Assembly: GCA_934216185.1 (NCBI GenBank)
Contig: CAKQBM010000032.1
Coordinates: 1-14,017 of the forward strand
DNA: 14,017 bases
Origin: an uncultured Streptococcus sp.
Lineage (GTDB): Bacteria > Bacillota > Bacilli > Lactobacillales > Streptococcaceae
Direction of reading: 5' to 3'
The notes below the pieces were generated by a model. The model made no database searches. It saw only the letters and a list, made by a program, of their open reading frames with translations, and was not told the DNA's origin. The position numbers were made by a program, and so were the translations under genes. Of this stretch, positions 6,924 through 13,834 are shown in pieces. Numbering within the stretch: the stretch's first letter is position 1; each line of letters begins with the position of its first letter.

Positions 6924-7862
6924 TCATATTTCGCCCTCTTCCCTTAGTTTGTTCCAAATTTTATTTCTACTTTTATGTGTGTCATATAAAGATTTTATAT
7001 AATCCTGTCCAGCTTTAATGATACCATGCTGAAAATTTAACTCTGTTTCAAGAATTTTGTCTTCTCTGTAAGAGGCATAGACCGTATCATACAATAGTTC
7101 TTCCTCTATTAAGGAATCCAATTTAGAAACATCTTTTCTTACAATAGAATATACTCTATGCCCAATTGATTCTTCAATAGGTAATTTATGTTCTTTTACA
7201 ACTTTCAAAAATAGATTAACAATATCATCGCACCCGAATTGATTTTTAAATGTAATCCCCTTATCTACATAATCATCTACACCATTTACTTTTGTACGGA
7301 CATATTTTGACGAATCAAGAAATTCTATAAATGCTTTTTTAAAATCTTCTTCAATTGCTCCTAATAATTCCGACTCAGCTAAAATCCTAGAAATTGGGAT
7401 ATCTTCCGTATGTAGTTGCTCTATATCTATATTCAAGAAGTGAGCATTATGTTCATTTAGTATCTCTTTATAAGCTATCGTTTCAGCAAAATAAATATCA
7501 TCCATTAGCGTTTCATCAAAAATTAATTGCTGTTGTTCTGTCAGATTTTTAACAATCAATCCCATCATTTCAGGAATGTAATTTTCAATCTCATCGTTGT
7601 CTCCCCAATATATCACTCTACAATGATATCTATTATCCTTATTTGGTAGTTCTTGACCATTTAGTGTCTCATTAATTCTTTGGACTGCTGTATCAGTAAG
7701 TAAATATGGATTTCTTTTGGTTCTTCTACCTGCTACAATCCATGAAATGATATTTGAGTTTTCAGGATAGATTTCAAAAAAACTCAACATCCTACTTGAA
7801 ATCATTTTCTCTATTCTTTCTGAGGCCTTCACGCAGAAAAAACTCTGTAAATCTTCATTCAT
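6924..7862 (-). CDS. Unrecognised 312-aa protein
   Basis: A complete frame with no family I can name. It is soluble and acidic, with no signal or membrane segment. The N-terminal part includes SFFEIYPENSNIISWIVAGR and a basic patch, RRTKRNPYLL. A central mixed region has VIYWGDNDEIENYIPEMMG. The C-terminal half is helical and charged, ending KSRNKIWNKLREEGEI. It has its own likely promoter (7899-7928) and is divergent from the mobility core. It stops 50 nt before the decayed small gene. Placement among cargo suggests an accessory trait such as defence or stress response, but nothing in the sequence proves it. Confidence 0.7.
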   Translation of the reverse strand: MNEDLQSFFCVKASERIEKMISSRMLSFFEIYPENSNIISWIVAGRRTKRNPYLLTDTAVQRINETLNGQELPNKDNRYHCRVIYWGDNDEIENYIPEMMGLIVKNLTEQQQLIFDETLMDDIYFAETIAYKEILNEHNAHFLNIDIEQLHTEDIPISRILAESELLGAIEEDFKKAFIEFLDSSKYVRTKVNGVDDYVDKGITFKNQFGCDDIVNLFLKVVKEHKLPIEESIGHRVYSIVRKDVSKLDSLIEEELLYDTVYASYREDKILETELNFQHGIIKAGQDYIKSLYDTHKSRNKIWNKLREEGEI

Positions 7863-7898
7863 CTTTCAACACCTCTATTTATGTATTTGCGTAATTAT

Positions 7899-7928
7899 AT
7901 TATATCAAAATACACTACTTTTACACAA
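7899..7928 (-). promoter_or_regulatory. Promoter of the 312-aa gene
   Basis: On the minus strand TTGTGT (complement of 7923-7928) and TATAAT (complement of 7899-7904) are 18 bp apart, 37 bp before the start codon. AGAGGTG is the ribosome site. Confidence 0.5.
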
Positions 7929-7986
7929 TAAAATGAATTATACTTTAAACATACAAGGAAACTTGTAAATAAATTTAAAGTCCTTA

Positions 7987-8000
7987 TTGATGCGCATCAA
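7987..8000. promoter_or_regulatory. 14-bp perfect palindrome in the divergent spacer
   Basis: TTGATGCGCATCAA is fully self-complementary. It lies in the 302-bp spacer (7863-8164) between cargo and mobility core. The spacer otherwise holds the minus-strand promoter and AT-rich sequence, with no gene visible. The palindrome suits a dimeric regulator, but no such regulator is evident beyond the sigma-like proteins. Confidence 0.45.
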
Positions 8001-8164
8001 ACGGACGGATTGAAACGAATATGAAAACTCAGACGATAACGGTCGAGTTCTACATATATCTGTTTATCCGTTTATTTGGTGTGCCTTTTTCACATCTATC
8101 GGTATTCAGTATGGCTCATTAAAGTTTCTTTCCGTCCTAAAAATGGACTTAGAAAGAGGCTATC

Positions 8165-8596
8165 ATGCCAATAAAAACATTTAACGACCGTCTCACTCAA
8201 CAGGATTATATAAATATCCAAAAATGGGATAAGATACTGAAAGATGAAGATAAGTCTTTCGAAAATGCTAAACGAAGAGATAGATACCATAATCTTAGAA
8301 GTTTAGATGAAAATATTTCAAACGAAGGACGTCAAACAGATAGATACGATTTAATCGCTAGTGATTCGTTAGATGGCGAACAAACTTATATCTATAACGA
8401 ACTATTAGAAACTGTGCATAATTACATATCTACCCTTTCTAAAAACGACCAAATTATTATGGTTGGAAAATTAAGAGATAAGCCGATTTCATCGTCTGCA
8501 TTATCTAAAATTGTAGAATGTAGTGATAAAACTGTAACAAACCACTTCAAAAAACATCAAGAAGTATTACAGGATATTTTAAAAGACTACAGATAG
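8165..8596 (+). CDS. Sigma-70-like regulator, copy 1
   Basis: A 143-residue protein resembling the short sigma-like proteins of conjugative elements. An N-terminal charged segment ends in KRRDRYHNLRSLDE, the basic patch plus SLDE pattern seen before region 4 of such proteins. The C-terminal half (LLETVHNYISTLSKNDQIIM, then SALSKIVECSDKTVTNHF) has the region 4 layout with a helix-turn-helix that would contact a -35 element. Region 2 is not evident, so it may be an activator rather than a full sigma factor. AAAGAGG supports the ATG. It is the first gene of the plus-strand core and ends at its own terminator. Copy 2 shares 98 identical C-terminal residues. Confidence 0.7.
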   Translation: MPIKTFNDRLTQQDYINIQKWDKILKDEDKSFENAKRRDRYHNLRSLDENISNEGRQTDRYDLIASDSLDGEQTYIYNELLETVHNYISTLSKNDQIIMVGKLRDKPISSSALSKIVECSDKTVTNHFKKHQEVLQDILKDYR

Positions 8597-8603
8597 TCTC
8601 TAG

Positions 8604-8634
8604 AACTGGTAATCATATGATTACCAGTTTTTTT
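8604..8634 (+). terminator. Terminator after sigma-like copy 1
   Basis: AACTGGTAATC-ATAT-GATTACCAGTT is a perfect hairpin followed by a T-run, 7 nt after the stop codon. Confidence 0.92.
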
Positions 8635-8726
8635 GTAAAAAACTCCCTAAATTATTCGTTCAAAATTCCATTAGATATTGCTGAGAAAACAAAATAATAA
8701 AAAGTTCAAATTTTTTTAAAAAATAT

Positions 8727-8759
8727 CTCCGAAGTTTAGCTCCTGAATCTCCTATAAGA
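8727..8759 (+). promoter_or_regulatory. 33-bp motif, copy 1 (upstream of sigma-like copy 2)
   Basis: CTCCGAA (8727-8733), 13 nt, then ATCTCCT (8747-8753) and ATAAGA, preceded by an A/T tract. The same boxes at the same spacing recur at 9392 and 11557. The layout suits an alternative promoter with -35-like and -10-like parts, or a two-half-site activator box with a 22-bp CTCC period. It lies 78 bp before the start codon at 8838. Confidence 0.6.
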
Positions 8760-8778
8760 AAAGGAGGAAAAATTCAAA

Positions 8779-8803
8779 GTCTAGCTCAAGACCTCAAATC
8801 GAG
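8779..8803 (+). repeat. 25-bp leader repeat, copy 1
   Basis: GTCTAGCTCA, a variable base, GACCTCAAA, two variable bases, then GAG. It matches the copy at 9446-9470 at 22 of 25 positions. GCTC and GAGC can pair as a short stem. It is part of the duplicated block that includes the sigma-like genes. Confidence 0.7.
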
Positions 8804-8837
8804 CGCAGAACTACGAGTCAAACAAAGGAGAATTGAT

Positions 8838-9263
8838 ATGAACAAATTTGAAGACAGATTATCTGAAGAAGATAAGAATGAAATTAAAAAATGGGATAAG
8901 CTTCTAAAAAAAGATGATAAATCTTATGCTAATGCCACACGTAGAGACCGTTATCACAATCTTGAAAGTTTAGATGAAAATATTTCAAACGAAGGACGTC
9001 AAACAGATAGATACGATTTAATTGCTAGTGATTCGTTGGATGGCGAACAAACTTATATCTATAACGAACTATTAGAAACTGTACATAATTACATATCTAC
9101 CCTTTCTAAAAACGACCAAATTATTATGGTTGGAAAATTAAGAGATAAGCCGATTTCATCGTCTGCATTATCTAAAATTGTAGAATGTAGTGATAAAACT
9201 GTAACAAACCACTTCAAAAAACATCAAGAAGTATTACAGGATATTTTAAAAGACTATAGGTAG
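8838..9263 (+). CDS. Sigma-70-like regulator, copy 2
   Basis: A 141-residue paralogue of the gene at 8165. The first 44 or so residues (MNKFEDRLSEEDKNEIKKWD onward) are only similar to copy 1. From SLDENISNEG to the C-terminus all 98 residues are identical, including the region 4-like helix-turn-helix. The matching 297 nt differ at five third-codon positions, all synonymous. The ribosome site is AAAGGAG, 8 nt before the ATG. Its leader carries the 33-bp motif, so it may be controlled by copy 1 or by itself. It ends at its own hairpin, whose stem has one T-A to T-G change relative to copy 1. Confidence 0.72.
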   Translation: MNKFEDRLSEEDKNEIKKWDKLLKKDDKSYANATRRDRYHNLESLDENISNEGRQTDRYDLIASDSLDGEQTYIYNELLETVHNYISTLSKNDQIIMVGKLRDKPISSSALSKIVECSDKTVTNHFKKHQEVLQDILKDYR

Positions 9264-9270
9264 ACTCAAA

Positions 9271-9301
9271 AACTGGTAATCGACCTGATTGCCAGTTTTT
9301 T
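9271..9301 (+). terminator. Terminator after sigma-like copy 2
   Basis: AACTGGTAATC-GACCT-GATTGCCAGTT with a T-run. It is homologous to the terminator at 8604, with one G-U pair in the stem. Confidence 0.9.
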
Positions 9302-9391
9302 GTTAAAAAGTTTCCTAAATTATATGCCCTAAATCCCAATAAACATTGGATTGAAAACCGAAAAATAAAAATTACAATTTTTAAAAAAATT

Positions 9392-9424
9392 CTCCGAAAA
9401 TCATATCCTGAATCTCCTATAAGA
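9392..9424 (+). promoter_or_regulatory. 33-bp motif, copy 2 (upstream of the coupling operon)
   Basis: CTCCGAA (9392-9398), 13 nt, ATCTCCT (9412-9418), then ATAAGA, with an A/T tract upstream. It is 97 bp before the start codon at 9522 and appears to drive the small protein, coupling ATPase and membrane protein genes. No good TTGACA/TATAAT pair is evident in this leader. Confidence 0.6.
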
Positions 9425-9445
9425 TAGAAAGGAAAAAATTAACAA

Positions 9446-9470
9446 GTCTAGCTCACGACCTCAAACTGAG
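9446..9470 (+). repeat. 25-bp leader repeat, copy 2
   Basis: The second copy of the element at 8779, 667 bp downstream, the same offset as the duplicated sigma-like genes. Directly after it, AGTAT-GTCGACT-ATACT (9469-9485) forms an imperfect inverted repeat that copy 1 lacks. It is a possible transfer-origin or operator site. Confidence 0.6.
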
Positions 9471-9521
9471 TATGTCGACTATACTTTTAAGCACAAAATA
9501 GAATATACGAGGTATTTCAAA

Positions 9522-9842
9522 ATGAAAATGAAACCACAATATCGCAAAGGCGGTTACTCAAACCAAACAGCAGAACAATACGTAAATCTTCAATCTCCAA
9601 TTTACTTGCTAAGTGATGAGATTGAAACACAACAGAAATTTGAAGATGGCAAACCAACTGGTGAAATTATCGCCTACAAAACATGGTTTGGACAAAAAGG
9701 GTTACCTCCTTTTCAGGTGAAATTCGTTGAACAACCTGACCTTCCGGAATATCTTTCTCTTATCACCTTTGACAACTTACAGGCGTGTGAGGTCAACTAT
9801 AATGTCTACTTTAGAGCTGACGCATTGAAAGAGGTGAAATAA
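9522..9842 (+). CDS. Small conjugation-associated protein (HelP-like by position)
   Basis: A 106-residue soluble protein. It is basic at the start (MKMKPQYRKGGYSNQ), with beta-rich stretches IIAYKTWFGQKGLPPFQVKF and LITFDNLQACEVNYNVYFRA. In ICEBs1 and Tn916, small DUF961 proteins (the helicase-processivity factor HelP and relatives) lie just before the coupling ATPase and relaxase genes. This gene has that position and size. The C-terminal pattern of a leucine-rich strand, then ACEVNYNVYF, is compatible with an OB-like fold. I cannot confirm the family from sequence alone. Its TAA overlaps the ATG of the ATPase by 1 nt, so the two are translationally coupled. The ribosome site is ACGAGG. Confidence 0.6.
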   Translation: MKMKPQYRKGGYSNQTAEQYVNLQSPIYLLSDEIETQQKFEDGKPTGEIIAYKTWFGQKGLPPFQVKFVEQPDLPEYLSLITFDNLQACEVNYNVYFRADALKEVK

Positions 9843-10930
9843 TGGTTCATTCTCTCGCAAAAAGAGAGTTGGAACAATACCTTTTACAGAGTCTGAACAT
9901 GGGTTTAGGCTCTGTATTACAGGGTGAAACATCCTACACCAACTCTTTTAATATACTTGTTAAAGAAGACGGCTTTATATTTGTCCCTCGTCTTCCTTGT
10001 GGCTTTATCATTGATGACGACTTGTATCAGAAGATTTTTCTAATCGCAAACGCCTCCCTCTATCCTCAGTATACGCTATTGAAACAAAATTCCGCTTACT
10101 TTATCGCCTTAAAATCAGAGGATATTCATGTTCAGCGTGGCTTATTCTTTCCGTGGAAAAGAGGAATTTCGGAACGCTTGGTTATTCCAGACCTTGAGAC
10201 ATTTGCCTTATCTCTAAAGGGTAATAATATTCCTATCATGAAAAATCTAGCCATTAACTATGATAAGGTAACTTCTTTGTCCATTGCTGGTAATTCTGGT
10301 AGTGGAAAAAGTTATGCACTTACCTATCTGTTAAGTGTACTAAAAAACATTTCTGACCTGATTATTGTTGACCCAAAATTTGACACACCATCACGATGGG
10401 CAAGAGAATACCAAATTCCCGTTATTCACCCTCATGAAAACCGCTCTAAGTCTGACTTTGTGTCAGAAATCAATGAAAGTTTAAGTCAGTCCCTTTCTAT
10501 TATTCATAAGCGTCAAGGAATTCTCTTTGAAAATCCACGTCATGAGTTTAAACATCTGACAATCGTTATTGATGAAGTGCTTGCCTTATCTGAGGGAGTC
10601 AATAAAAACATCAAGGATTCTTTTTTCTCCTTGTTATCGCAAATTGCTTTATTAGGACGGGCAACAAAGGTTCACTTACTCCTTGTAAGTCAACGTTTTG
10701 ACCACAATACAATACCTGTATCCGTACGGGAACAACTTAATGTACTCATTCAGATTGGAAATATCAATCAGAAAACCACGCAGTTTTTGTTTCCCGACCT
10801 TGACCCAGAAGGCATTGTTATTCCGATTGGAAAAGGAACAGGGCTTATCCAGATTATTGATAACGAGCACCCTTATCAGGTTTTGCCCCTACTGTGTCCT
10901 ACATACTACACAAAGAAAGGTATTCTCTAG
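9842..10930 (+). CDS. TcpA/FtsK-like coupling ATPase lacking membrane segments
   Basis: A 362-residue ATPase of the FtsK/HerA type used by Gram-positive conjugative and mobilizable elements to hand the relaxase-DNA complex to the secretion pore. Walker A is GNSGSGKS (150-157), Walker B is TIVIDEV (240-246), DPKF (177-180) follows the second strand, and LLLVSQRFD (279-287) contains the sensor glutamine. The N-terminal 140 residues are soluble and contain no hydrophobic helix, whereas Tn916 Orf21 and ICEBs1 ConQ begin with two. The next gene encodes a two-TM protein, which could supply the missing anchor. It is the second gene of the operon starting at 9522. It can make the IME independent of the helper's coupling protein. 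Confidence 0.88.
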   Translation: MVHSLAKRELEQYLLQSLNMGLGSVLQGETSYTNSFNILVKEDGFIFVPRLPCGFIIDDDLYQKIFLIANASLYPQYTLLKQNSAYFIALKSEDIHVQRGLFFPWKRGISERLVIPDLETFALSLKGNNIPIMKNLAINYDKVTSLSIAGNSGSGKSYALTYLLSVLKNISDLIIVDPKFDTPSRWAREYQIPVIHPHENRSKSDFVSEINESLSQSLSIIHKRQGILFENPRHEFKHLTIVIDEVLALSEGVNKNIKDSFFSLLSQIALLGRATKVHLLLVSQRFDHNTIPVSVREQLNVLIQIGNINQKTTQFLFPDLDPEGIVIPIGKGTGLIQIIDNEHPYQVLPLLCPTYYTKKGIL

Positions 10931-10933
10931 CCA

Positions 10934-11533
10934 ATGAAAAAAAATTATTATCAACAGATATTCAGCATCTGTGCTTTATTATTAACTATAATTGTTCTGT
11001 GTTCTGTCAGTTCAATTGTATTTAGTATTAGTATGAACACTTTACAAAGTATTACTTATCTAGCCTTCCTTTACCAGTTTGTAAGTACTCTTTATATGAG
11101 TAACTTACTTGTTGCTGTTTTCTCACTCTTCCTTTTTCTAGCACTTGTTTATTATGAAGTGTTCTTACGATTAAAAGAAGATAGATTAACAAATCTATGG
11201 AAATCTGTTTATCAGACATTTACGATACGTATCTTTTTAAAACAGAGTGAACACTCTGAAAGTGTAACAACCATAGAACAAGCGAAAGCAACACACTATA
11301 ACCCCATTAACAAATCCTTTAACCAAGCGGTACGAAAAGCGATTGTAGACATTCGAGAAAACAAAGTTACACTGTTGATTCGGATTCCTAAGACTCAACA
11401 AGCAACAAAAATTCTGAAAGATATGGAAATGCTTATCAGCGAAGAAATAGCCAATCGTAATCCTGATTACTACTTCTCACGACCTGAGCGAAAGGGGAAC
11501 TGGCTAAATTTTATTGGTACTAAACGAGAATAG
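10934..11533 (+). CDS. Two-TM protein, possible membrane half of the coupling protein
   Basis: A 199-residue protein with membrane helices at about 9-32 and 57-77, then a cytoplasmic domain. The tail has FNQAVRKAIVDIRENKVTLL, RIPKTQQATKILKDMEMLI and ANRNPDYYFSRPERKGNW. That layout (two helices, then a soluble alpha/beta segment) is what precedes the ATPase core in one-piece TcpA/ConQ proteins. It starts 3 nt after the ATPase stop, so the two are co-translated. I infer a split coupling protein with parts in reversed order. It could also be an independent mobilization accessory protein. The operon stops before the relaxase leader, and no clear terminator is seen. Confidence 0.6.
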   Translation: MKKNYYQQIFSICALLLTIIVLCSVSSIVFSISMNTLQSITYLAFLYQFVSTLYMSNLLVAVFSLFLFLALVYYEVFLRLKEDRLTNLWKSVYQTFTIRIFLKQSEHSESVTTIEQAKATHYNPINKSFNQAVRKAIVDIRENKVTLLIRIPKTQQATKILKDMEMLISEEIANRNPDYYFSRPERKGNWLNFIGTKRE

Positions 11534-11556
11534 ATAAAAAAATTTTCCTCAAAAAA

Positions 11557-11589
11557 CTCCGAATTCTACTCTGTCAATCTCCTGATAGA
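11557..11589 (+). promoter_or_regulatory. 33-bp motif, copy 3 (upstream of the relaxase)
   Basis: CTCCGAA (11557-11563), 13 nt, ATCTCCT (11577-11583), then GATAGA. An A/T-rich run precedes it. It is 35 bp before the relaxase start codon and outside the duplicated sigma-gene block, so its match to copies 1 and 2 is not explained by that duplication. Confidence 0.6.
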
Positions 11590-11624
11590 TAGAATGATAA
11601 ATTAAGAAAGGTAGAATTATATTT

Positions 11625-12239
11625 ATGACAAAAGAACAACGTTCAAACAAATGGGCTTTCCTATTTTATGAGGAAAGTGCGCCAAATAACTACTTAGAAG
11701 TCCTTGAAGGGATTCACGTTCCTTTTGTTCTCTCTCCTTGGCACAACAAAGACGTAAACAAAGAGACTGGGGAAGTTAAAAAATCACATAAACATGGAGC
11801 ATTCTATTTTGATTCACTCAAAAGTTACTCCCAAGTGTCGGAACTTATCAAAGGCAAACTAAACGGTCCTGCCCATGTCGAACCTGTAATGTCACCCAAA
11901 GGCTTGTACGATTATTTTATTCATGCCGAAAATCCTGATAAAACTCCTTATGATATTAAAGACATTGAATGTGGCTGCGGGTTTAACCTTGCCAAATTTT
12001 TAGTACAGCAAAATTCTGATGATTTCATGACAGAAGTGATTGATACGATAGAACAAAACGATTTCACAGAGTTTGAGGAACTTGTTTGGTATGCACGGGA
12101 TAATAATACCGCTTTGCTTGGATTAATCATTGAACGAACCTACTTTTTCGCTCGTTATTTGGATTCACGTCGACATAATCCAAAACGACTAGAAAAAGTT
12201 ATTAAAGACCAGGAAGGAATAGTTGATGGACACGATTAA
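11625..12239 (+). CDS. RepB/Rep_2-family HUH relaxase or replication initiator
   Basis: A 204-residue protein of the pMV158 RepB type (Rep_2, rolling-circle initiators), close in length to RepB's 210. Metal-binding residues line up: SPWHNKD gives His40 and Asp43, and KSHKHGAFYF gives His55 and His57, the HUH pair. Candidate nucleophilic tyrosines are Tyr95 and Tyr97 in KGLYDYFIHAENPDK. RepB-type proteins nick one strand at a double-strand origin and stay attached to its 5' end. In streptococcal IMEs such proteins are proposed relaxases and may also replicate the excised circle. No separate helicase domain is fused. The gene has its own 33-bp motif and overlaps the excisionase-like gene. Confidence 0.85.
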   Translation: MTKEQRSNKWAFLFYEESAPNNYLEVLEGIHVPFVLSPWHNKDVNKETGEVKKSHKHGAFYFDSLKSYSQVSELIKGKLNGPAHVEPVMSPKGLYDYFIHAENPDKTPYDIKDIECGCGFNLAKFLVQQNSDDFMTEVIDTIEQNDFTEFEELVWYARDNNTALLGLIIERTYFFARYLDSRRHNPKRLEKVIKDQEGIVDGHD

Positions 12240-12477
12240 ATTAAACCAAATTGAAGAGTTACTTAATGTACTTATTGCTATCATTCAGAAAGGAATAGAT
12301 AATAATAGTTCTTACGGACTCGTCACTCAGAAAGAACTATTGAAAATTTTGCAGATTTCTCCTAATACGTTGAAATCATGGGAAAGCAAAGGGTTAAAGC
12401 GTCTTGAACCACCAATTGAAGGAACACGTACTGTTTTTTACAAGATGAAAGACGTCATTGACTTTTTGACTATTTAA
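12226..12477 (+). CDS. Excisionase-like MerR-type helix-turn-helix protein
   Basis: An 83-residue protein with a helix-turn-helix, QKELLKILQISPNTLKSWES, followed by a wing-like segment, IEGTRTVFYKMKDVIDFL. This is the pattern of Xis/MerR-type small DNA-binding proteins that bend attachment DNA. I chose ATG 12226 over TTG 12223 because AGGAAGG (12211-12217) is 8 nt before it. It overlaps the relaxase end by 14 nt, so the two are coupled. It lies directly before the integrase, the usual place of an excisionase. A regulatory role instead of, or besides, excision is possible. Confidence 0.75.
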   Translation: MDTIKLNQIEELLNVLIAIIQKGIDNNSSYGLVTQKELLKILQISPNTLKSWESKGLKRLEPPIEGTRTVFYKMKDVIDFLTI

Positions 12478-12487
12478 CTTTAAGTAT

Positions 12488-12539
12488 GCTAGAATAGAAC
12501 TATCAAATAAAGAATGTGAGGGTTCTATTCTAGCCTTTT
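12488..12539 (+). terminator. Long-loop hairpin between xis-like gene and integrase
   Basis: GCTAGAATAGAAC and GTTCTATTCTAGC form a perfect 13-bp stem around a 21-nt loop, followed by CTTTT. It may end the relaxase-xis transcript or attenuate read-through into the integrase. No strong sigma-A promoter is obvious in the remaining 24 bp before the integrase start. Confidence 0.7.
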
Positions 12540-12563
12540 AATTGTCCGAAGAAAGAGGCTAAT

Positions 12564-13829
12564 ATGAGTAAAGAAATCATTCAACACAACAACAAAAAAA
12601 TAATCAAAACTACCAAGCAAAGCGGTGACGTGAGTTACTCAATAAAAGGCGTTTATATCGGAACTGATACAAAAACCGGAAAACGTATCACAAAAACTAT
12701 TACCGCTAAAACATTAAAAGCTTTAGATAGAAAAATTATTGAAGCAAGGATTCAGTTTGAAAGTGCTGGTTTTACTATAAAAGAAAGTATCCAAATAGAC
12801 AACTTTGAAAATTTGGCTGAGGTTTGGTTCAATAATTTTAAAGTATGGGTTTCTTCTCAAAACACTATTAACCGAGTTAGAGGCTATCTTGATACATACA
12901 TTATTCCTCATTTCGGTGACTACAACCCAGAACAGATTGAACCGGCTGACATTCAACTTTGGGTAAACAAGCTAGCTAGAAAAGCAAAGAAAGCCGTTGA
13001 ATCTGGTGTAAAACGTGCTCCAAAAGGAAGCGCGAAGGACTTTGGAGCAATGGTACACAAAGTTAGTGATATCTTTGATTTTGGAATTACAAATTGTGGT
13101 TTGACGTTCAACCCAGCTAAAGCAATCAAGATTCCTTCTAAACCCAAAGCTAACAAAGAACGTATCATGGTATTACATGATGACGACCTGAAACATTGGT
13201 TATCCTATCTTGACACTTTGGAAAATACCCGAGCCAATAGACGGTTTAAAGTTATTTGTAATACGCTTTTAGCATCTGCATTACGAATAAACGAGTTATT
13301 GGCGCTAGAAATATCTGACCTAGATTTTAAAACTAATGAAATTATTATCAGTAAAACTCTAATGTGGAAAAGTGCAGATAAGAAACTAGGTATCAAAGGT
13401 GAGATGATTTGTAAACCAACTGCAAAAACCGATTCTGGAAACCGTAGGGTTCCTGTCCCACTGTCAATCATGGAAAAACTCAAGGAATTTTATGAGGAAA
13501 TGGGTGCTTATTTTGAAAAGCATGAGTTGCCAAAATCCCCACTTATTTTTCCAACTATATATGGCAACTACATGTGCGACAGAAACGAACGTGCAACCCT
13601 AAAAAAACGTTTATCTGCTTTAGGACTACCAGACTACGGCTTTCATCTGTTTCGTCATACACACGCGTCTATGATGTTAAATGCTGGTATGAACTGGAAA
13701 GAACTGCAACATAGAATGGGGCATAAGTCTATCACAACAACCATGGATACTTACGCTGAGTTAGCACCTACAAAGAAGTTTGAGGCAGTGGATATTTTCT
13801 TAAATAAGATAGAAGAACTAGCAAGCTGA
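12564..13829 (+). CDS. Tyrosine integrase
   Basis: A 421-residue tyrosine recombinase of the Tn916/phage integrase type. Residues 20-75 form an arm-binding-like domain, with SIKGVYIGTDTKTGKRITKT. Residues 80-190 form a SAM-like core-binding domain. The catalytic domain has Arg241 in SALRINELLALE, Lys288 in AKTDSGNRRVPV, His361 and Arg364 in HLFRHTHAS, His387 in RMGHKSITTT and the nucleophile Tyr397 in MDTYAEL. All six residues are present, so it should be active. It lies next to the right end, as integrases of elements in gene 3' ends do, and reads outward. AGAAAGAGGCTA before the ATG is the same leader sequence found before the first sigma-like gene. Confidence 0.95.
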   Translation: MSKEIIQHNNKKIIKTTKQSGDVSYSIKGVYIGTDTKTGKRITKTITAKTLKALDRKIIEARIQFESAGFTIKESIQIDNFENLAEVWFNNFKVWVSSQNTINRVRGYLDTYIIPHFGDYNPEQIEPADIQLWVNKLARKAKKAVESGVKRAPKGSAKDFGAMVHKVSDIFDFGITNCGLTFNPAKAIKIPSKPKANKERIMVLHDDDLKHWLSYLDTLENTRANRRFKVICNTLLASALRINELLALEISDLDFKTNEIIISKTLMWKSADKKLGIKGEMICKPTAKTDSGNRRVPVPLSIMEKLKEFYEEMGAYFEKHELPKSPLIFPTIYGNYMCDRNERATLKKRLSALGLPDYGFHLFRHTHASMMLNAGMNWKELQHRMGHKSITTTMDTYAELAPTKKFEAVDIFLNKIEELAS

Positions 13830-13834
13830 TTTTA

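Noticed and set aside
6735..6947. Plus-strand 70-codon open frame
   Set aside because: It lies antisense to the degenerate small gene, lacks a ribosome site and shows no protein-like composition.
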